Source: Lentibacillus salicampi (GTDB taxonomy: Bacteria > Bacillota > Bacilli > Bacillales > Amphibacillaceae). From it: 64,000 bases of DNA. The notes beneath the pieces were generated by a model. The model was not told the DNA's origin. It did not search any database and saw only the letters and a list, made by a program, of their open reading frames with translations. Shown piece after piece: positions 47,087 to 55,004 of the stretch (position 1 is the first letter of the stretch; the number at the start of each line of letters is the position of its first letter). Location of the stretch: the NCBI RefSeq assembly GCF_004565465.1, contig NZ_SRHY01000005.1:62001-126000 (forward strand). Direction: 5' to 3'. A program made the position numbers and the translations under genes.

Positions 47087-47398
47087 ATGGACGAAGCTCT
47101 CGAAGAAAATATCCTGGGTGCACTTGAAAATGTCATTGACCCCGAGCTGGGAATCGATATTGTCAATCTTGGACTCGTATATGGCGCGGATCTGGATGAT
47201 AACGGCATCTGTACCGTTACCATGACGCTGACAGCAATGGGATGTCCGCTCGCGGGTCATATTGAACAGGATGTCAAGCGTGCTCTTTCAGATATTCCGG
47301 AAATTGAAGAAACGGAAGTGAGTATTGTCTGGGATCCGCCATGGGGCAAAGAAAATATGTCCCGTTATGCCAAAATTGCACTCGGCATTCCTGACTAA
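47087..47398 (+). CDS. yitW: MIP18/DUF59-family protein (YitW/SufT-like)
   Basis: 103 residues. The family core DPELGIDIVNLGLVYG (residues about 18-33) and TLTAMGCPLAGHIEQD with its conserved cysteine are present, ending VWDPPWGKENMS. Such proteins help Fe-S cluster maturation. AAGGAGGG precedes the ATG. Confidence 0.92.
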   Translation: MDEALEENILGALENVIDPELGIDIVNLGLVYGADLDDNGICTVTMTLTAMGCPLAGHIEQDVKRALSDIPEIEETEVSIVWDPPWGKENMSRYAKIALGIPD

Positions 47399-47413
47399 TA
47401 CAGGCACTTACAT

Positions 47414-47447
47414 GGTTGATTCATCTCTTGTGAATCGGCCTTTTTTT
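47414..47447 (+). terminator. Terminator of yitW
   Basis: GGTTGATTCA (47414-47423) pairs with TGAATCGGCC (47431-47440) with two wobble pairs, followed by seven T residues. Confidence 0.85.
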
Positions 47448-47474
47448 ATTTTTATATAAGAGTGGAGACATTCT

Positions 47475-47981
47475 ATGCAAATTTGTCAAATTGCCGGTTA
47501 TAAACATTCAGGGAAAACAACGCTTATGAATCAGCTCGTCCGGTATTTTTCCGAAAAGGGCTTGCAAGTCGGTTCGTTGAAGCATCATGGTCATGGTGGT
47601 GAGCCGGAGGGGCTTGAAGGAACAGACAGCCATCAGCACCTTAAGTCCGGTTCGGTCGTCAGTGGTGTGCAGGGTGGAGAGTTGACACAACTTACATTGC
47701 AAATGCCTTTTGAATTAGATGAATTAATCAAGTTGTATGGGACATTCCCGCTTGATTTATTGCTGATTGAAGGATATAAGCAAGCCAATTACCGTAAAAT
47801 TGTTCTGATTAAAAATGAAGCGGACCTATCGCTTTTACGGGAACTTTCGAATATAATAGCAGTAGGAACACGGGATGTGACATTGGTGGAAAATCAAAAA
47901 TACCCCGTATTCGACTTGAATGATCTCAAGAAAGACATATCAGCGCTTGCAGATTACATAAGAAGGGGTTTCGATGGATAA
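47475..47981 (+). CDS. mobB: Molybdopterin-guanine dinucleotide biosynthesis adaptor MobB
   Basis: 168-residue P-loop GTPase that assists MobA in making the MGD cofactor. Walker A GYKHSGKTT is at residues 8-16; DSHQHLKSG and the LLIEGYK segment (about 96) are typical. It overlaps moaE by eight bases. Confidence 0.93.
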   Translation: MQICQIAGYKHSGKTTLMNQLVRYFSEKGLQVGSLKHHGHGGEPEGLEGTDSHQHLKSGSVVSGVQGGELTQLTLQMPFELDELIKLYGTFPLDLLLIEGYKQANYRKIVLIKNEADLSLLRELSNIIAVGTRDVTLVENQKYPVFDLNDLKKDISALADYIRRGFDG

Positions 47982-48447
47982 AAAATTTTGGATAACACAA
48001 GAGCCAATTAATCCGAATGACTGTATTGAAAAAGTCGTTCGTCATGAAGCAGGAGCCGTGAACACGTTTATTGGCACTGTACGGGAGTTTACAAAAGGCA
48101 AACGGACATTGTTTCTTGAATATCAGGCCTATATTCCAATGGCTGAAAAGAAACTTCTACAGATTGGTGAGGAGATTCGGGAAAAATGGGGGGAAGCCGA
48201 TACTGCCATTGTGCACCGGATTGGACGGCTCGATATTACGGATGCAGCGGTTGTGATCGCTGTATCGACCCCACATCGACATGACGCGTTTGAAGCAAGC
48301 CGTTATGCCATTGAGCGAATTAAAGAAATAGTGCCGATTTGGAAAAAAGAATACTGGGAAGACGGAACCAAGTGGATCGGGGATCAAAAAGAGAACACTT
48401 CATATGAAAAGGACATACCTTCTGAGGAGGAGATGCGTGATGGTTGA
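47974..48447 (+). CDS. moaE: Molybdopterin synthase catalytic subunit
   Basis: 157 residues. With thiocarboxylated MoaD it converts precursor Z to molybdopterin. Typical blocks: GAVNTFIGTVREFTKGK (about 29-45), LEYQAYIPMAEK, HRIGRLDI and PIWKKEYWEDGTKW, whose lysines form the active site. The 3' end overlaps moaD by eight bases. Confidence 0.94.
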   Translation: MDKKFWITQEPINPNDCIEKVVRHEAGAVNTFIGTVREFTKGKRTLFLEYQAYIPMAEKKLLQIGEEIREKWGEADTAIVHRIGRLDITDAAVVIAVSTPHRHDAFEASRYAIERIKEIVPIWKKEYWEDGTKWIGDQKENTSYEKDIPSEEEMRDG

Positions 48448-48673
48448 TGTCTTGTTTTTTGCCGAATTGCAGGAAGACGCCGGGAGTGATCAAGTGCGGA
48501 TAGAGGCTGATGGTCTATCTGTGAACGAGTTGAAAACAAAACTGTTATCATCATATGAACTGACAAATCTGGATCAGGCCATGATTGCCGTTAATGAAGA
48601 ATATTCCCGTGAAGAAACTGTCTTAAAAAGTGACGATGTTGTGGCGTTTATACCACCGGTGAGCGGAGGTTGA
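48440..48673 (+). CDS. moaD: Molybdopterin synthase sulfur carrier subunit
   Basis: 77-residue ubiquitin-like protein ending PPVSGG, the glycine pair that becomes the thiocarboxylate. The ATG at 48440 follows GGAGGAG; an in-frame GTG at 48437 is possible. Translationally coupled to moaE. The other cofactor genes (moaA, moaB, moeA, mobA) are not in this window. Confidence 0.93.
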   Translation: MVDVLFFAELQEDAGSDQVRIEADGLSVNELKTKLLSSYELTNLDQAMIAVNEEYSREETVLKSDDVVAFIPPVSGG

Positions 48674-48690
48674 GTTTCCAATTCACAACT

Positions 48691-48746
48691 AAGCCCCGTT
48701 TTTTTGTTGTTTTCACTTTTCACAGATGAGCGGGGCTTGTTTTTTA
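48691..48746 (+). terminator. Terminator of mobB-moaE-moaD
   Basis: AAGCCCCG (48691-48698) and CGGGGCTT (48731-48738) with a long, T-rich loop, followed by GTTTTTT. Confidence 0.7.
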
Positions 48747-48808
48747 TGGTGTTTGCTGCCTGTTTTTTACAATGAAAACTACTCTAATAAAAACAAAACT
48801 GATTTTCA

Positions 48809-48838
48809 TTGACGCAGTACACAAAAGTGGTGTAATAT
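48809..48838 (+). promoter_or_regulatory. Promoter of the TrpXYZ-like ABC operon
   Basis: TTGACG (48809-48814) and TAATAT (48833-48838), 18 bases apart. Transcription would begin near 48845 and give a leader of about 220 bases. Confidence 0.55.
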
Positions 48839-48845
48839 ATTCATA

Positions 48846-49045
48846 ATATTTTTAAGAACCTTTCACTTTACTTTCCCCGCTGGATAACAATTCCCGGGAG
48901 CTACCATCTTCAGGTTAAAAGGAGGGAGCGCTCACTCCCGAGGACGGATATGGCAAAAATGATTGCGGCAGCAATTGACCCTGTAGTCGTCTATCATCCA
49001 ACTTTAACCTTTTAAAGCGCAGAAGTGAAATAAAGTGTTCTGACA
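48846..49045 (+). promoter_or_regulatory. Candidate structured leader RNA (possible riboswitch)
   Basis: Two nested long-range helices are visible. Outer: CACTTTA (48864-48870) plus TTTC with GAAA plus TAAAGTG (49027-49037). Inner: AGGTTAAA (48912-48919) with TTTAACCT (49003-49010). Within the inner helix are hairpins GGGAG/CTCCC (48924-48939) and ATTGC/GCAAT (48962-48975). A purine-rich GAGGACGGATATGG junction lies between them. The outer helix closes about 20 bases before the ribosome-binding site of the transporter gene. I could not match it to T-box, TPP, SAM, lysine, purine, ykkC or M-box patterns. Confidence 0.5.
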
Positions 49046-49067
49046 ATTTCGAATAGGGGGAAATGAG

Positions 49068-50057
49068 ATGAAAAACTGGATACAGATTATAACAATTATT
49101 GCAGTTTTCAGTTTGCTGGCTGCATGCGGCTCTGATGATGGATCTTCGGAGGAAACGACAGCATCTGAAACATATCAGATAGGCGCTACACAGATTGTGG
49201 AACATCCGTCATTGGATCAGGCATATAAAGGATTCCAAGCTGCGTTAGAAGAACAGGGATTAGAAGTGGAATATGATTTTCAAAGCGCACAAAACGACCA
49301 AAATAATGTAAAGCCTATTTCTGATAATTTCGTTGCAGATGGTGTTGACTTGATTTTTGCCAATTCCACACCAAGTGCACTTGGTGCTTTGCAGGCAACG
49401 GATGAAATTCCGATTCTTTTCACATCTGTAACAGATGCTTCAGGAGCAGGGTTAGTAGAGTCTATGGATGATCCTGGTGCTAATATTACTGGTGTACTTG
49501 ATCTCCATCCGGATGCCATTAAAAAAACGGTCGAATTTATCGCTGCCAACTTCCCGAAGGCTACTATAGGCACAGTCTATAACGCGGGTGAGCAAAATTC
49601 TGTAGCTCAAATAGAGTCTGTCAAGGAAGCGATGGAGGGTACAGGGTTAAGTTTGGCCGAGCGAACAGTTGCGAACGCATCTGAAGTAAAAGATGCAGCA
49701 ACGACATTGGCTAGTGAAGCAGATGTATTCTATATTATCACCGATAACACAGTTGTATCTGCTTTAGACAGTGTTGTGGGTGTTGCAAATGAGCAGGATA
49801 TTCCGTTAATGGTCGGTGAGCCCGATTCCCTAAAAGGGGGAGGATTTGCCACCTATGGAATTAATTATCATACCATCGGTTATCGTACTGGAGAAATGGC
49901 CGCAGAAATATTAACAGGAGAGAAAACCACAAAAGATATCCCAGTAGAGTATCCACCTGAAATTCAACTTTTTATCAATAAACAGGCTGCTGAAGAACAA
50001 GGGGTTGAATGGAATGATTCCTGGGATGAAGATGCGGAATTTGTTGAAACTGAATAG
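49068..50057 (+). CDS. ABC transporter substrate-binding lipoprotein, TrpX-like
   Basis: 329 residues: signal peptide with lipobox LLAAC (cysteine about residue 20), a Ser/Thr/Asp linker, then an ABC_sub_bind domain (QIVEHPSLDQAYKGFQAAL, FANSTPSALGALQ, TYGINYHTIGYRTGEMAAEIL). The group includes tryptophan/tyrosine importers and many of unknown substrate. Preceded by a long structured leader and followed by its permease and ATPase. Confidence 0.88.
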   Translation: MKNWIQIITIIAVFSLLAACGSDDGSSEETTASETYQIGATQIVEHPSLDQAYKGFQAALEEQGLEVEYDFQSAQNDQNNVKPISDNFVADGVDLIFANSTPSALGALQATDEIPILFTSVTDASGAGLVESMDDPGANITGVLDLHPDAIKKTVEFIAANFPKATIGTVYNAGEQNSVAQIESVKEAMEGTGLSLAERTVANASEVKDAATTLASEADVFYIITDNTVVSALDSVVGVANEQDIPLMVGEPDSLKGGGFATYGINYHTIGYRTGEMAAEILTGEKTTKDIPVEYPPEIQLFINKQAAEEQGVEWNDSWDEDAEFVETE

Positions 50058-50127
50058 GAAATAGAGATACAACTTCAGAAGCCGGGCAAGATGGCAGTCA
50101 TAGTCATCTTGCCGTAAGGAGGCAATC

Positions 50128-51114
50128 ATGCTTATATCGTTATTCGGAGCTATTGAATCAGGAATGATTTATGCCATTATGGCACTTGGCGTTTATTTGT
50201 CCTTTCGCATCCTGGATTTTCCGGATTTAACAGTTGACGGCAGCTTTGTTACCGGGGCTGCGGTAGCAGCGGTATCCATCGTAAATGGGGTGCCACCGGC
50301 CGTTGCATCTGTTCTGGCTGCAGTGGCTGGTTTTATGGCCGGGTGTTTAACAGGCATTCTTCATACGAAAGGAAAAATCAACGCTTTATTAGCAGGAATT
50401 ATTATGATGACGGCTCTTTATTCAATTAACCTGCGAATAATGGGACAGCCTACACTATCCATGTTAAACGAAACAACTTTGTTTCAGCAGTTGGAATCCT
50501 TATGGGCAACAACAGGTATCGATACCTTTTTTAACGGGGCATTAACAGCTATGGGAGCGGATCAGACCCCTTCAACATGGGTCATCATTGCAATTATGAT
50601 ACTAGTAACCCTCAGTATCAAATTGTTAACCGATTATTACTTGAAAACAGAAATTGGTCTGGCGCTGAGAGCGACTGGTAACAATAAAAAAATGATTCGC
50701 AGTCTCTCCGCAAATACAGATTTCCTTATTATTAGCGGTATTGGTATATCAAATGCTTTTGTAGCCTTTTCCGGAGGATTAATCGCTCAACATGGCGGTT
50801 TTGCCGATGTGAATATGGGTATCGGAATGATTATAATTGGTCTGGCATCTGTTATTATTGGGGAATCAATATTTGGCGTCAAAACAATTGCAAGAGCCAC
50901 GTTAGCTGTTATTGGCGGTGCCATTATTTACCGAATCTTTGTGACCATGGCGCTTCGTGCTGATTTCTTGGAGACAGGCGATATGAAACTAATCACAGCA
51001 ACACTTGTCGTAATAGCCCTGATTGCCCCGAAAATGGTTCAGGCGCGAAATGAGAAAAAAAGACGAATGAAGAAAAAGACTGAATTACTGCAGCAGAAAG
51101 CAAGCGAGGTGTAA
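50128..51114 (+). CDS. ABC transporter permease, TrpY-like
   Basis: 328 residues, about nine hydrophobic segments; branched-chain-amino-acid-type permease fold (IMALGVYLSFRILDFPDLTVDGSF, LRATGNNKKMIRSLSANTDF). AAGGAGGC precedes the ATG. A basic C-terminal tail ends the protein. Two bases separate it from the ATPase gene. Confidence 0.9.
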   Translation: MLISLFGAIESGMIYAIMALGVYLSFRILDFPDLTVDGSFVTGAAVAAVSIVNGVPPAVASVLAAVAGFMAGCLTGILHTKGKINALLAGIIMMTALYSINLRIMGQPTLSMLNETTLFQQLESLWATTGIDTFFNGALTAMGADQTPSTWVIIAIMILVTLSIKLLTDYYLKTEIGLALRATGNNKKMIRSLSANTDFLIISGIGISNAFVAFSGGLIAQHGGFADVNMGIGMIIIGLASVIIGESIFGVKTIARATLAVIGGAIIYRIFVTMALRADFLETGDMKLITATLVVIALIAPKMVQARNEKKRRMKKKTELLQQKASEV

Positions 51115-51116
51115 AA

Positions 51117-51911
51117 ATGCTCTGGTTACAGGATGTCTCTATTACCTTTAACGAAAATACACCGGATGAAAAACGGGCATTGCAGGCGATTAACCTTGAA
51201 CTGCCCAAAGGAGAGTTTGTGACAGTTATCGGAAGTAACGGAGCGGGGAAATCCACGCTGATGAATGTCATTTCCGGCAGTCTGGAACCTGATGTCGGAA
51301 GTATCGTCGTAAATGACAGAGAGGTCGCCAGTCTTCCCGAATATAAACGATCCCATTTTATCGGCCGTGTATTTCAGGATCCCATGGCTGGAACGGCACC
51401 CTCCATGACGATTGAAGAAAATTTGGCGATGGCTTATGCAAGGAATAAAAAAAGAAAGCTAAAACCAGGCGTAACCAAAAACCGAAGACAGATGTTCAAA
51501 GAATACCTGGCTACATTGAATTTAGGACTTGAAAATCGCTTGAAGGCAAAGGTAGGTCTTCTTTCTGGCGGTGAACGTCAGGCTCTTTCTTTGTTGATGG
51601 CCACTTTTACCGAACCTGATATTTTGCTTCTGGACGAACATACGGCTGCATTGGATCCTTCAAGAGCTGAATTGATTATTAATATTACCCGGGATGTCGT
51701 GGATAAATCTGGACTTACTACGCTTATGGTTACACATAATATGCAACAGGCGTTGGATCTGGGGGACAGATTATTTATGATGGATAAAGGGGAAATTATT
51801 TTGGATGTTGAACAAGAAGAAAAGCAGAAGCTGACTATTGAAAATTTGATGCAGGAATTTCAGAAGAAACGCGGAAGTGATTTTGAAAGCGACCGGGCGA
51901 TATTGGGCTGA
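51117..51911 (+). CDS. ABC transporter ATPase, TrpZ-like
   Basis: 264 residues. Walker A GSNGAGKST (about 39-47), Q-loop in GRVFQDPMAGTAP, signature LSGGERQALSL (about 145), Walker B ILLLDEHTAALDP and the switch histidine in VTHNM are all intact. Completes the three-gene importer. Confidence 0.94.
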   Translation: MLWLQDVSITFNENTPDEKRALQAINLELPKGEFVTVIGSNGAGKSTLMNVISGSLEPDVGSIVVNDREVASLPEYKRSHFIGRVFQDPMAGTAPSMTIEENLAMAYARNKKRKLKPGVTKNRRQMFKEYLATLNLGLENRLKAKVGLLSGGERQALSLLMATFTEPDILLLDEHTAALDPSRAELIINITRDVVDKSGLTTLMVTHNMQQALDLGDRLFMMDKGEIILDVEQEEKQKLTIENLMQEFQKKRGSDFESDRAILG

Positions 51912-52217
51912 TTGGCGTCAATTTTCGCTGGAATATCTTTATACTCCGAAGGATGGCGAAAACAGCCGAAGAAGGAATATGTCATTTCTCTCTTCGGTGG
52001 TTGGACTCATCCAAAACCAAGCATCTCTTGACGCGGTCACTCGTTTGCCAGGCGTCCATGCCTATTGCCATCAGCACGACTCATGCCAAGTCCCGGGTTG
52101 AAGACTTCAGATAAGGCAATGCCAACTTCTTTGTCAAGTGCATGATTGTTGTTCCCTCAGTAGGGGGTATATCGATATCAGCAAAAGACAAAGTAGCCCC
52201 ACATGATCATATTCAAC
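51912..52217. other. Non-coding region with a possible gene remnant
   Basis: No intact gene. On the minus strand, about 52135-52035, a frame reads LDKEVGIALSEVFNPGLGM before a stop, which looks protein-like but has no start and is cut short. A CCGAAGA/TCTTCGG inverted repeat lies near 51972-52003. Confidence 0.3.
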
Positions 52218-52243
52218 AAAAAAGACCACTCCTCAGGGTGGTC
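52218..52243 (-). terminator. Terminator of the CRP/FNR gene
   Basis: GACCAC (52224-52229) and GTGGTC (52238-52243); the minus-strand transcript ends in six T residues. Confidence 0.85.
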
Positions 52244-52250
52244 CGTTCCC

Positions 52251-52943
52251 TTAGAACAACTCATCTTCCAGCCCATCGATATCCAGTACGACCGTACCGG
52301 ACTTGTCAGTGGCTACCAGGTTGTATTTTTTTAGCTGGGTCAGTGTGCGGCTGACGGTCTCCCGGCTTGAGCCGATCATATTGGCGAGCTCGCGATTGGT
52401 GAATTGGGTTGTCAGCTTGACCATGCCATCACGCGTCCGTTTTCCGTATCCTTTCGAAAGGCGCAATAGTAGCATAATAATTTGTTCGTATGTGTTATGA
52501 AGAATTTTTTCCTCCAGCCGGCTCTGCAAATCGACAATAATATCCCCGAGTACACGAAACAGCTTTACACAGATTTCAGGGTGGTTAACCAGAAAGATTT
52601 CGAATGATTCGATTGGAATATAAATCAATACAGCGTCTTCCGATACTTCGGCATGTGCGGGGTAATTGTCTTTCCTGAAAAACCCCTGATGCGGAAACAT
52701 ATCGCCAGGCTGCAGTATGTTTACAATCTGTTCCCTGCCATGAAAGTCGGTTTTATAGATTTTTATTTTTCCCTGGTGAATAAAATAAACGTTCGTTAAT
52801 GGATCGCCCTGCATGAATATGTGGGTGCCATGCCTGTACATTCGGTGTTTTGCCAGACCGATAATCGGCTCCATTTCATAGTCGGTCAGATCTTTGAATA
52901 GTGGAATATTTTGGAGCAACTGCTGTATAGTATCGGTATTCAT
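52251..52943 (-). CDS. CRP/FNR-family transcription regulator
   Basis: 230 residues: cyclic-nucleotide-type beta-barrel (HIFMQGDPLTNVYFIHQGKIKIY), a dimer helix, and a winged helix-turn-helix with recognition segment SSRETVSRTL (about 190-200). The only cysteine seen is in HPEICVKL, so it lacks the N-terminal iron-sulfur cysteines of classic FNR. The signal is unknown. It is divergent from the DUF2249/radical SAM genes, which it probably controls. Confidence 0.88.
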   Translation of the reverse strand: MNTDTIQQLLQNIPLFKDLTDYEMEPIIGLAKHRMYRHGTHIFMQGDPLTNVYFIHQGKIKIYKTDFHGREQIVNILQPGDMFPHQGFFRKDNYPAHAEVSEDAVLIYIPIESFEIFLVNHPEICVKLFRVLGDIIVDLQSRLEEKILHNTYEQIIMLLLRLSKGYGKRTRDGMVKLTTQFTNRELANMIGSSRETVSRTLTQLKKYNLVATDKSGTVVLDIDGLEDELF

Positions 52944-53161
52944 TGGATTCCCTCCATTTTAAGGGTGGCTTTTATTCAGTTATGTGATGGTCAATTTCAT
53001 CCTATCATATTCCAAAGGTGTCTTCTGCTTTTAAGTTTGAACGTTTTGTGATCAAGTGATGAATATCATACATAGATGATGTCCTTCGTCACAACCTTAT
53101 GGCCTGTCGGGGTATAAGATGGAATTGGTCAATAAGAAAAATATTTATGGAGGGGTTTATA

Positions 53162-53401
53162 ATGAATGATACACAATTTACGGCAAAAATACATGCACCA
53201 AACTATGATCCAAGAAATCGACATCCAAAGATCTTTGAAGTATTTGATGGATTGAAATCGGGTGAATTTATACAGTTGTCCAATGATCACGATCCAAAAC
53301 CGCTTCATTATCAATTGAAGGCTGAACGGAAAGGATCTTTTACATGGGAATATCTGGAACAGGGACCACCAATGTGGCGCATCGCCATCGGAAAAAAATA
53401 A
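53162..53401 (+). CDS. DUF2249-family protein
   Basis: 79 residues from the ATG at 53162 behind GGAGGGG. The core matches DUF2249: DPRNRHPKIFEVFDGLKSGE, then NDHDPKPLHYQL and FTWEYLEQGPPMWRIAIGK. The fold is TusA-like and the proteins often accompany denitrification or anaerobic genes, but their function is not established. A hairpin separates it from the radical SAM gene. Confidence 0.85.
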   Translation: MNDTQFTAKIHAPNYDPRNRHPKIFEVFDGLKSGEFIQLSNDHDPKPLHYQLKAERKGSFTWEYLEQGPPMWRIAIGKK

Positions 53402-53411
53402 ATAGCCGCTG

Positions 53412-53433
53412 CCTCTGGATGTCGCCCCAGAGG
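53412..53433 (+). promoter_or_regulatory. Hairpin between the DUF2249 and radical SAM genes
   Basis: CCTCTGG (53412-53418) and CCAGAGG (53427-53433) with an eight-base loop, followed by TTTGTAT. It may act as a weak terminator or mRNA-processing site and lower expression of the second gene. Confidence 0.5.
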
Positions 53434-53473
53434 TTTGTATAGTAATATCTGCAATCGTTGAGGAGGGGTCTTT

Positions 53474-54616
53474 ATATTTCCAAAAGACTACCATAAAAAT
53501 CCGTTTATCGTTATTTGGGAACTGACACGTGCCTGTGAATTAAAATGTCTGCACTGCAGAGCAGAAGCCCAATATCACCGACATCCACTGGAATTGACAT
53601 TTGAAGAGGGAAAGAAATTGATCGATGACATTTACGCCATGGATAATCCGATGCTCGTCTTTACTGGCGGGGATCCACTGATGCGGCCGGATGTGTTCGA
53701 TATTGCAGAGTATGCGGTGCAGAAAGGTGTGCGGGTTTCCATGACACCATCTGCTACACCGAATGTGACGAAAGAAGCGATGCGGCAGGCAAAAGATGTT
53801 GGGTTATCGAGGTGGGCTTTTTCCATTGATGGTCACTGCAAAGAGGTTCATGATCATTTCCGCGGGACGTCAGGTTCGTTCGATTTGACGATGAATGCGA
53901 TTAAGTATTTACATGAATTGGAAATGCCATTGCAAATTAATACGGTTATTTCCAGATATAATGTGGACTACCTTGATGAAATGGCTGAAATGGTCAAGGA
54001 TCTGAACTGTGTGCTCTGGAGTGTGTTTTTCCTTGTACCAACTGGACGTGGAAAAGAAAGCGACATGATTTCACCGGCAGAACATGAACGCGTACTGCGC
54101 TGGCTGTATAAACTTTCCAAACGTGTGCCGTTTGATATTAAAACAACGGCAGCACAGCATTATCGCCGTGTTGTTATCCAGGGTAAAATACGTGAGAACC
54201 AGCACACCGATGAGATGATTCGGTATGAAGATGCTTTGATGAGCGGAAAAACTGGCCAGATCGATGGGCTGGGGCGCGCACCTAAAGGCGTCAATGACGG
54301 GAATGGTTTTGTATTCATCTCGCATACGGGTGATGTTTTCCCGAGCGGTCTTTTACCAATCAAAGTTGGCAATGTACGCCAGACACCACTTCCAACCATT
54401 TATCGAGAGTCGGAAGTATTCCAGAACTTGCGGAACCCGGATAACTATAAAGGCAAGTGTGGTGTCTGCGAATTCCGGCATGTTTGTGGTGGCTCAAGAT
54501 CGCGTGCATATAATGTGACAGGGGACTATATGGAAAGCGAACCATATTGTGTTTATATTCCCAAAGCCTGGCGGGAAGAGCATAGACGTGAATATCGACA
54601 AAAAGCTTCTAACTGA
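53474..54616 (+). CDS. Radical SAM/SPASM protein with AUA start codon
   Basis: 380 residues if translation starts at ATA 53474. AGGAGGGG (53461-53468) lies five bases before that codon, and an in-frame TGA is at 53459. The next in-frame ATG/GTG/TTG is TTG 53594, which would remove the radical SAM cluster CELKCLHC (about residues 20-27). Further features: GGDP SAM-binding segment in VFTGGDPLMRPD, and a C-terminal SPASM cysteine cluster CGVCEFRHVCGG with a last cysteine in SEPYC. It resembles NirJ/AhbC/AhbD-type heme-modifying or peptide-modifying enzymes; the substrate is unknown. Confidence 0.85.
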   Translation: MFPKDYHKNPFIVIWELTRACELKCLHCRAEAQYHRHPLELTFEEGKKLIDDIYAMDNPMLVFTGGDPLMRPDVFDIAEYAVQKGVRVSMTPSATPNVTKEAMRQAKDVGLSRWAFSIDGHCKEVHDHFRGTSGSFDLTMNAIKYLHELEMPLQINTVISRYNVDYLDEMAEMVKDLNCVLWSVFFLVPTGRGKESDMISPAEHERVLRWLYKLSKRVPFDIKTTAAQHYRRVVIQGKIRENQHTDEMIRYEDALMSGKTGQIDGLGRAPKGVNDGNGFVFISHTGDVFPSGLLPIKVGNVRQTPLPTIYRESEVFQNLRNPDNYKGKCGVCEFRHVCGGSRSRAYNVTGDYMESEPYCVYIPKAWREEHRREYRQKASN

Positions 54617-54638
54617 TCAAGGTTAGAAGCTTTTTTTT
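54600..54638 (+). terminator. Terminator of the radical SAM gene
   Basis: AAAAGCTTCTAAC (54601-54613) and GTTAGAAGCTTTT (54622-54634), a 13-base-pair stem followed by T residues. The left arm is inside the last codons and the stop is in the loop. Confidence 0.92.
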
Positions 54639-54855
54639 ACGATTCAATTGTTCAAAAGAATGCATACGATCTTTGATTGGACGGGAGAGAGACTGAGCAC
54701 TGCCGCTACCAACTTGAATATCCGGATAGTTATTTTCATTTAAATGAAACCATGAAAAATCCCTCCACAGATCGGCTACCCCTCGAAAGGAACCATGAAG
54801 CACCTGATACTTTAAGCCGTTTTTTCTAAATCCTGCTGCTTTTTAATCTTCGCGA
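54639..54855 (-). pseudogene. Possible gene remnant
   Basis: A minus-strand frame reads KAAGFRKNGLKYQV, then HGSFRGVADLWRDFSWFH and NENNYPDIQVGSGSAQ. It looks like real protein but has no good start or ribosome site, begins just after a stop, abuts a MITE-like element, and ends inside the terminator of the radical SAM gene. I do not recognise the family. Confidence 0.3.
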
Positions 54856-54859
54856 TTGA

Positions 54860-54946
54860 GATAAACTACGACGTAAGTGCTGTGTTGATTTCCGTTCCGG
54901 GCAGTCGCTTTCCACTCAACTATTAACTTACCGTCGCAGTTAATGG
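54860..54946. repeat. Short MITE-like element with ATAAACTRCGAC ends
   Basis: ATAAACTACGACGTAAG (54861-54877) and CTTACCGTCGCAGTTAAT (54927-54944) are imperfect terminal inverted repeats of the same type as the long element at 15164. The 50-base interior includes GGGCAGTCGCTTTCC, a remnant of the long form. Confidence 0.7.
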
Positions 54947-55004
54947 ATTTTGGTTAAAAACAACCCTTTATAAAATAGTGTATGGAAGCATGTTCTGTCG
55001 CATT

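Noticed and set aside
53040..53095. A CRP/FNR operator upstream of the DUF2249 gene (TTGTGATCAAGTGATG region)
   Set aside because: The inverted symmetry is poor and spacing does not fit the usual consensus, so no site is called.
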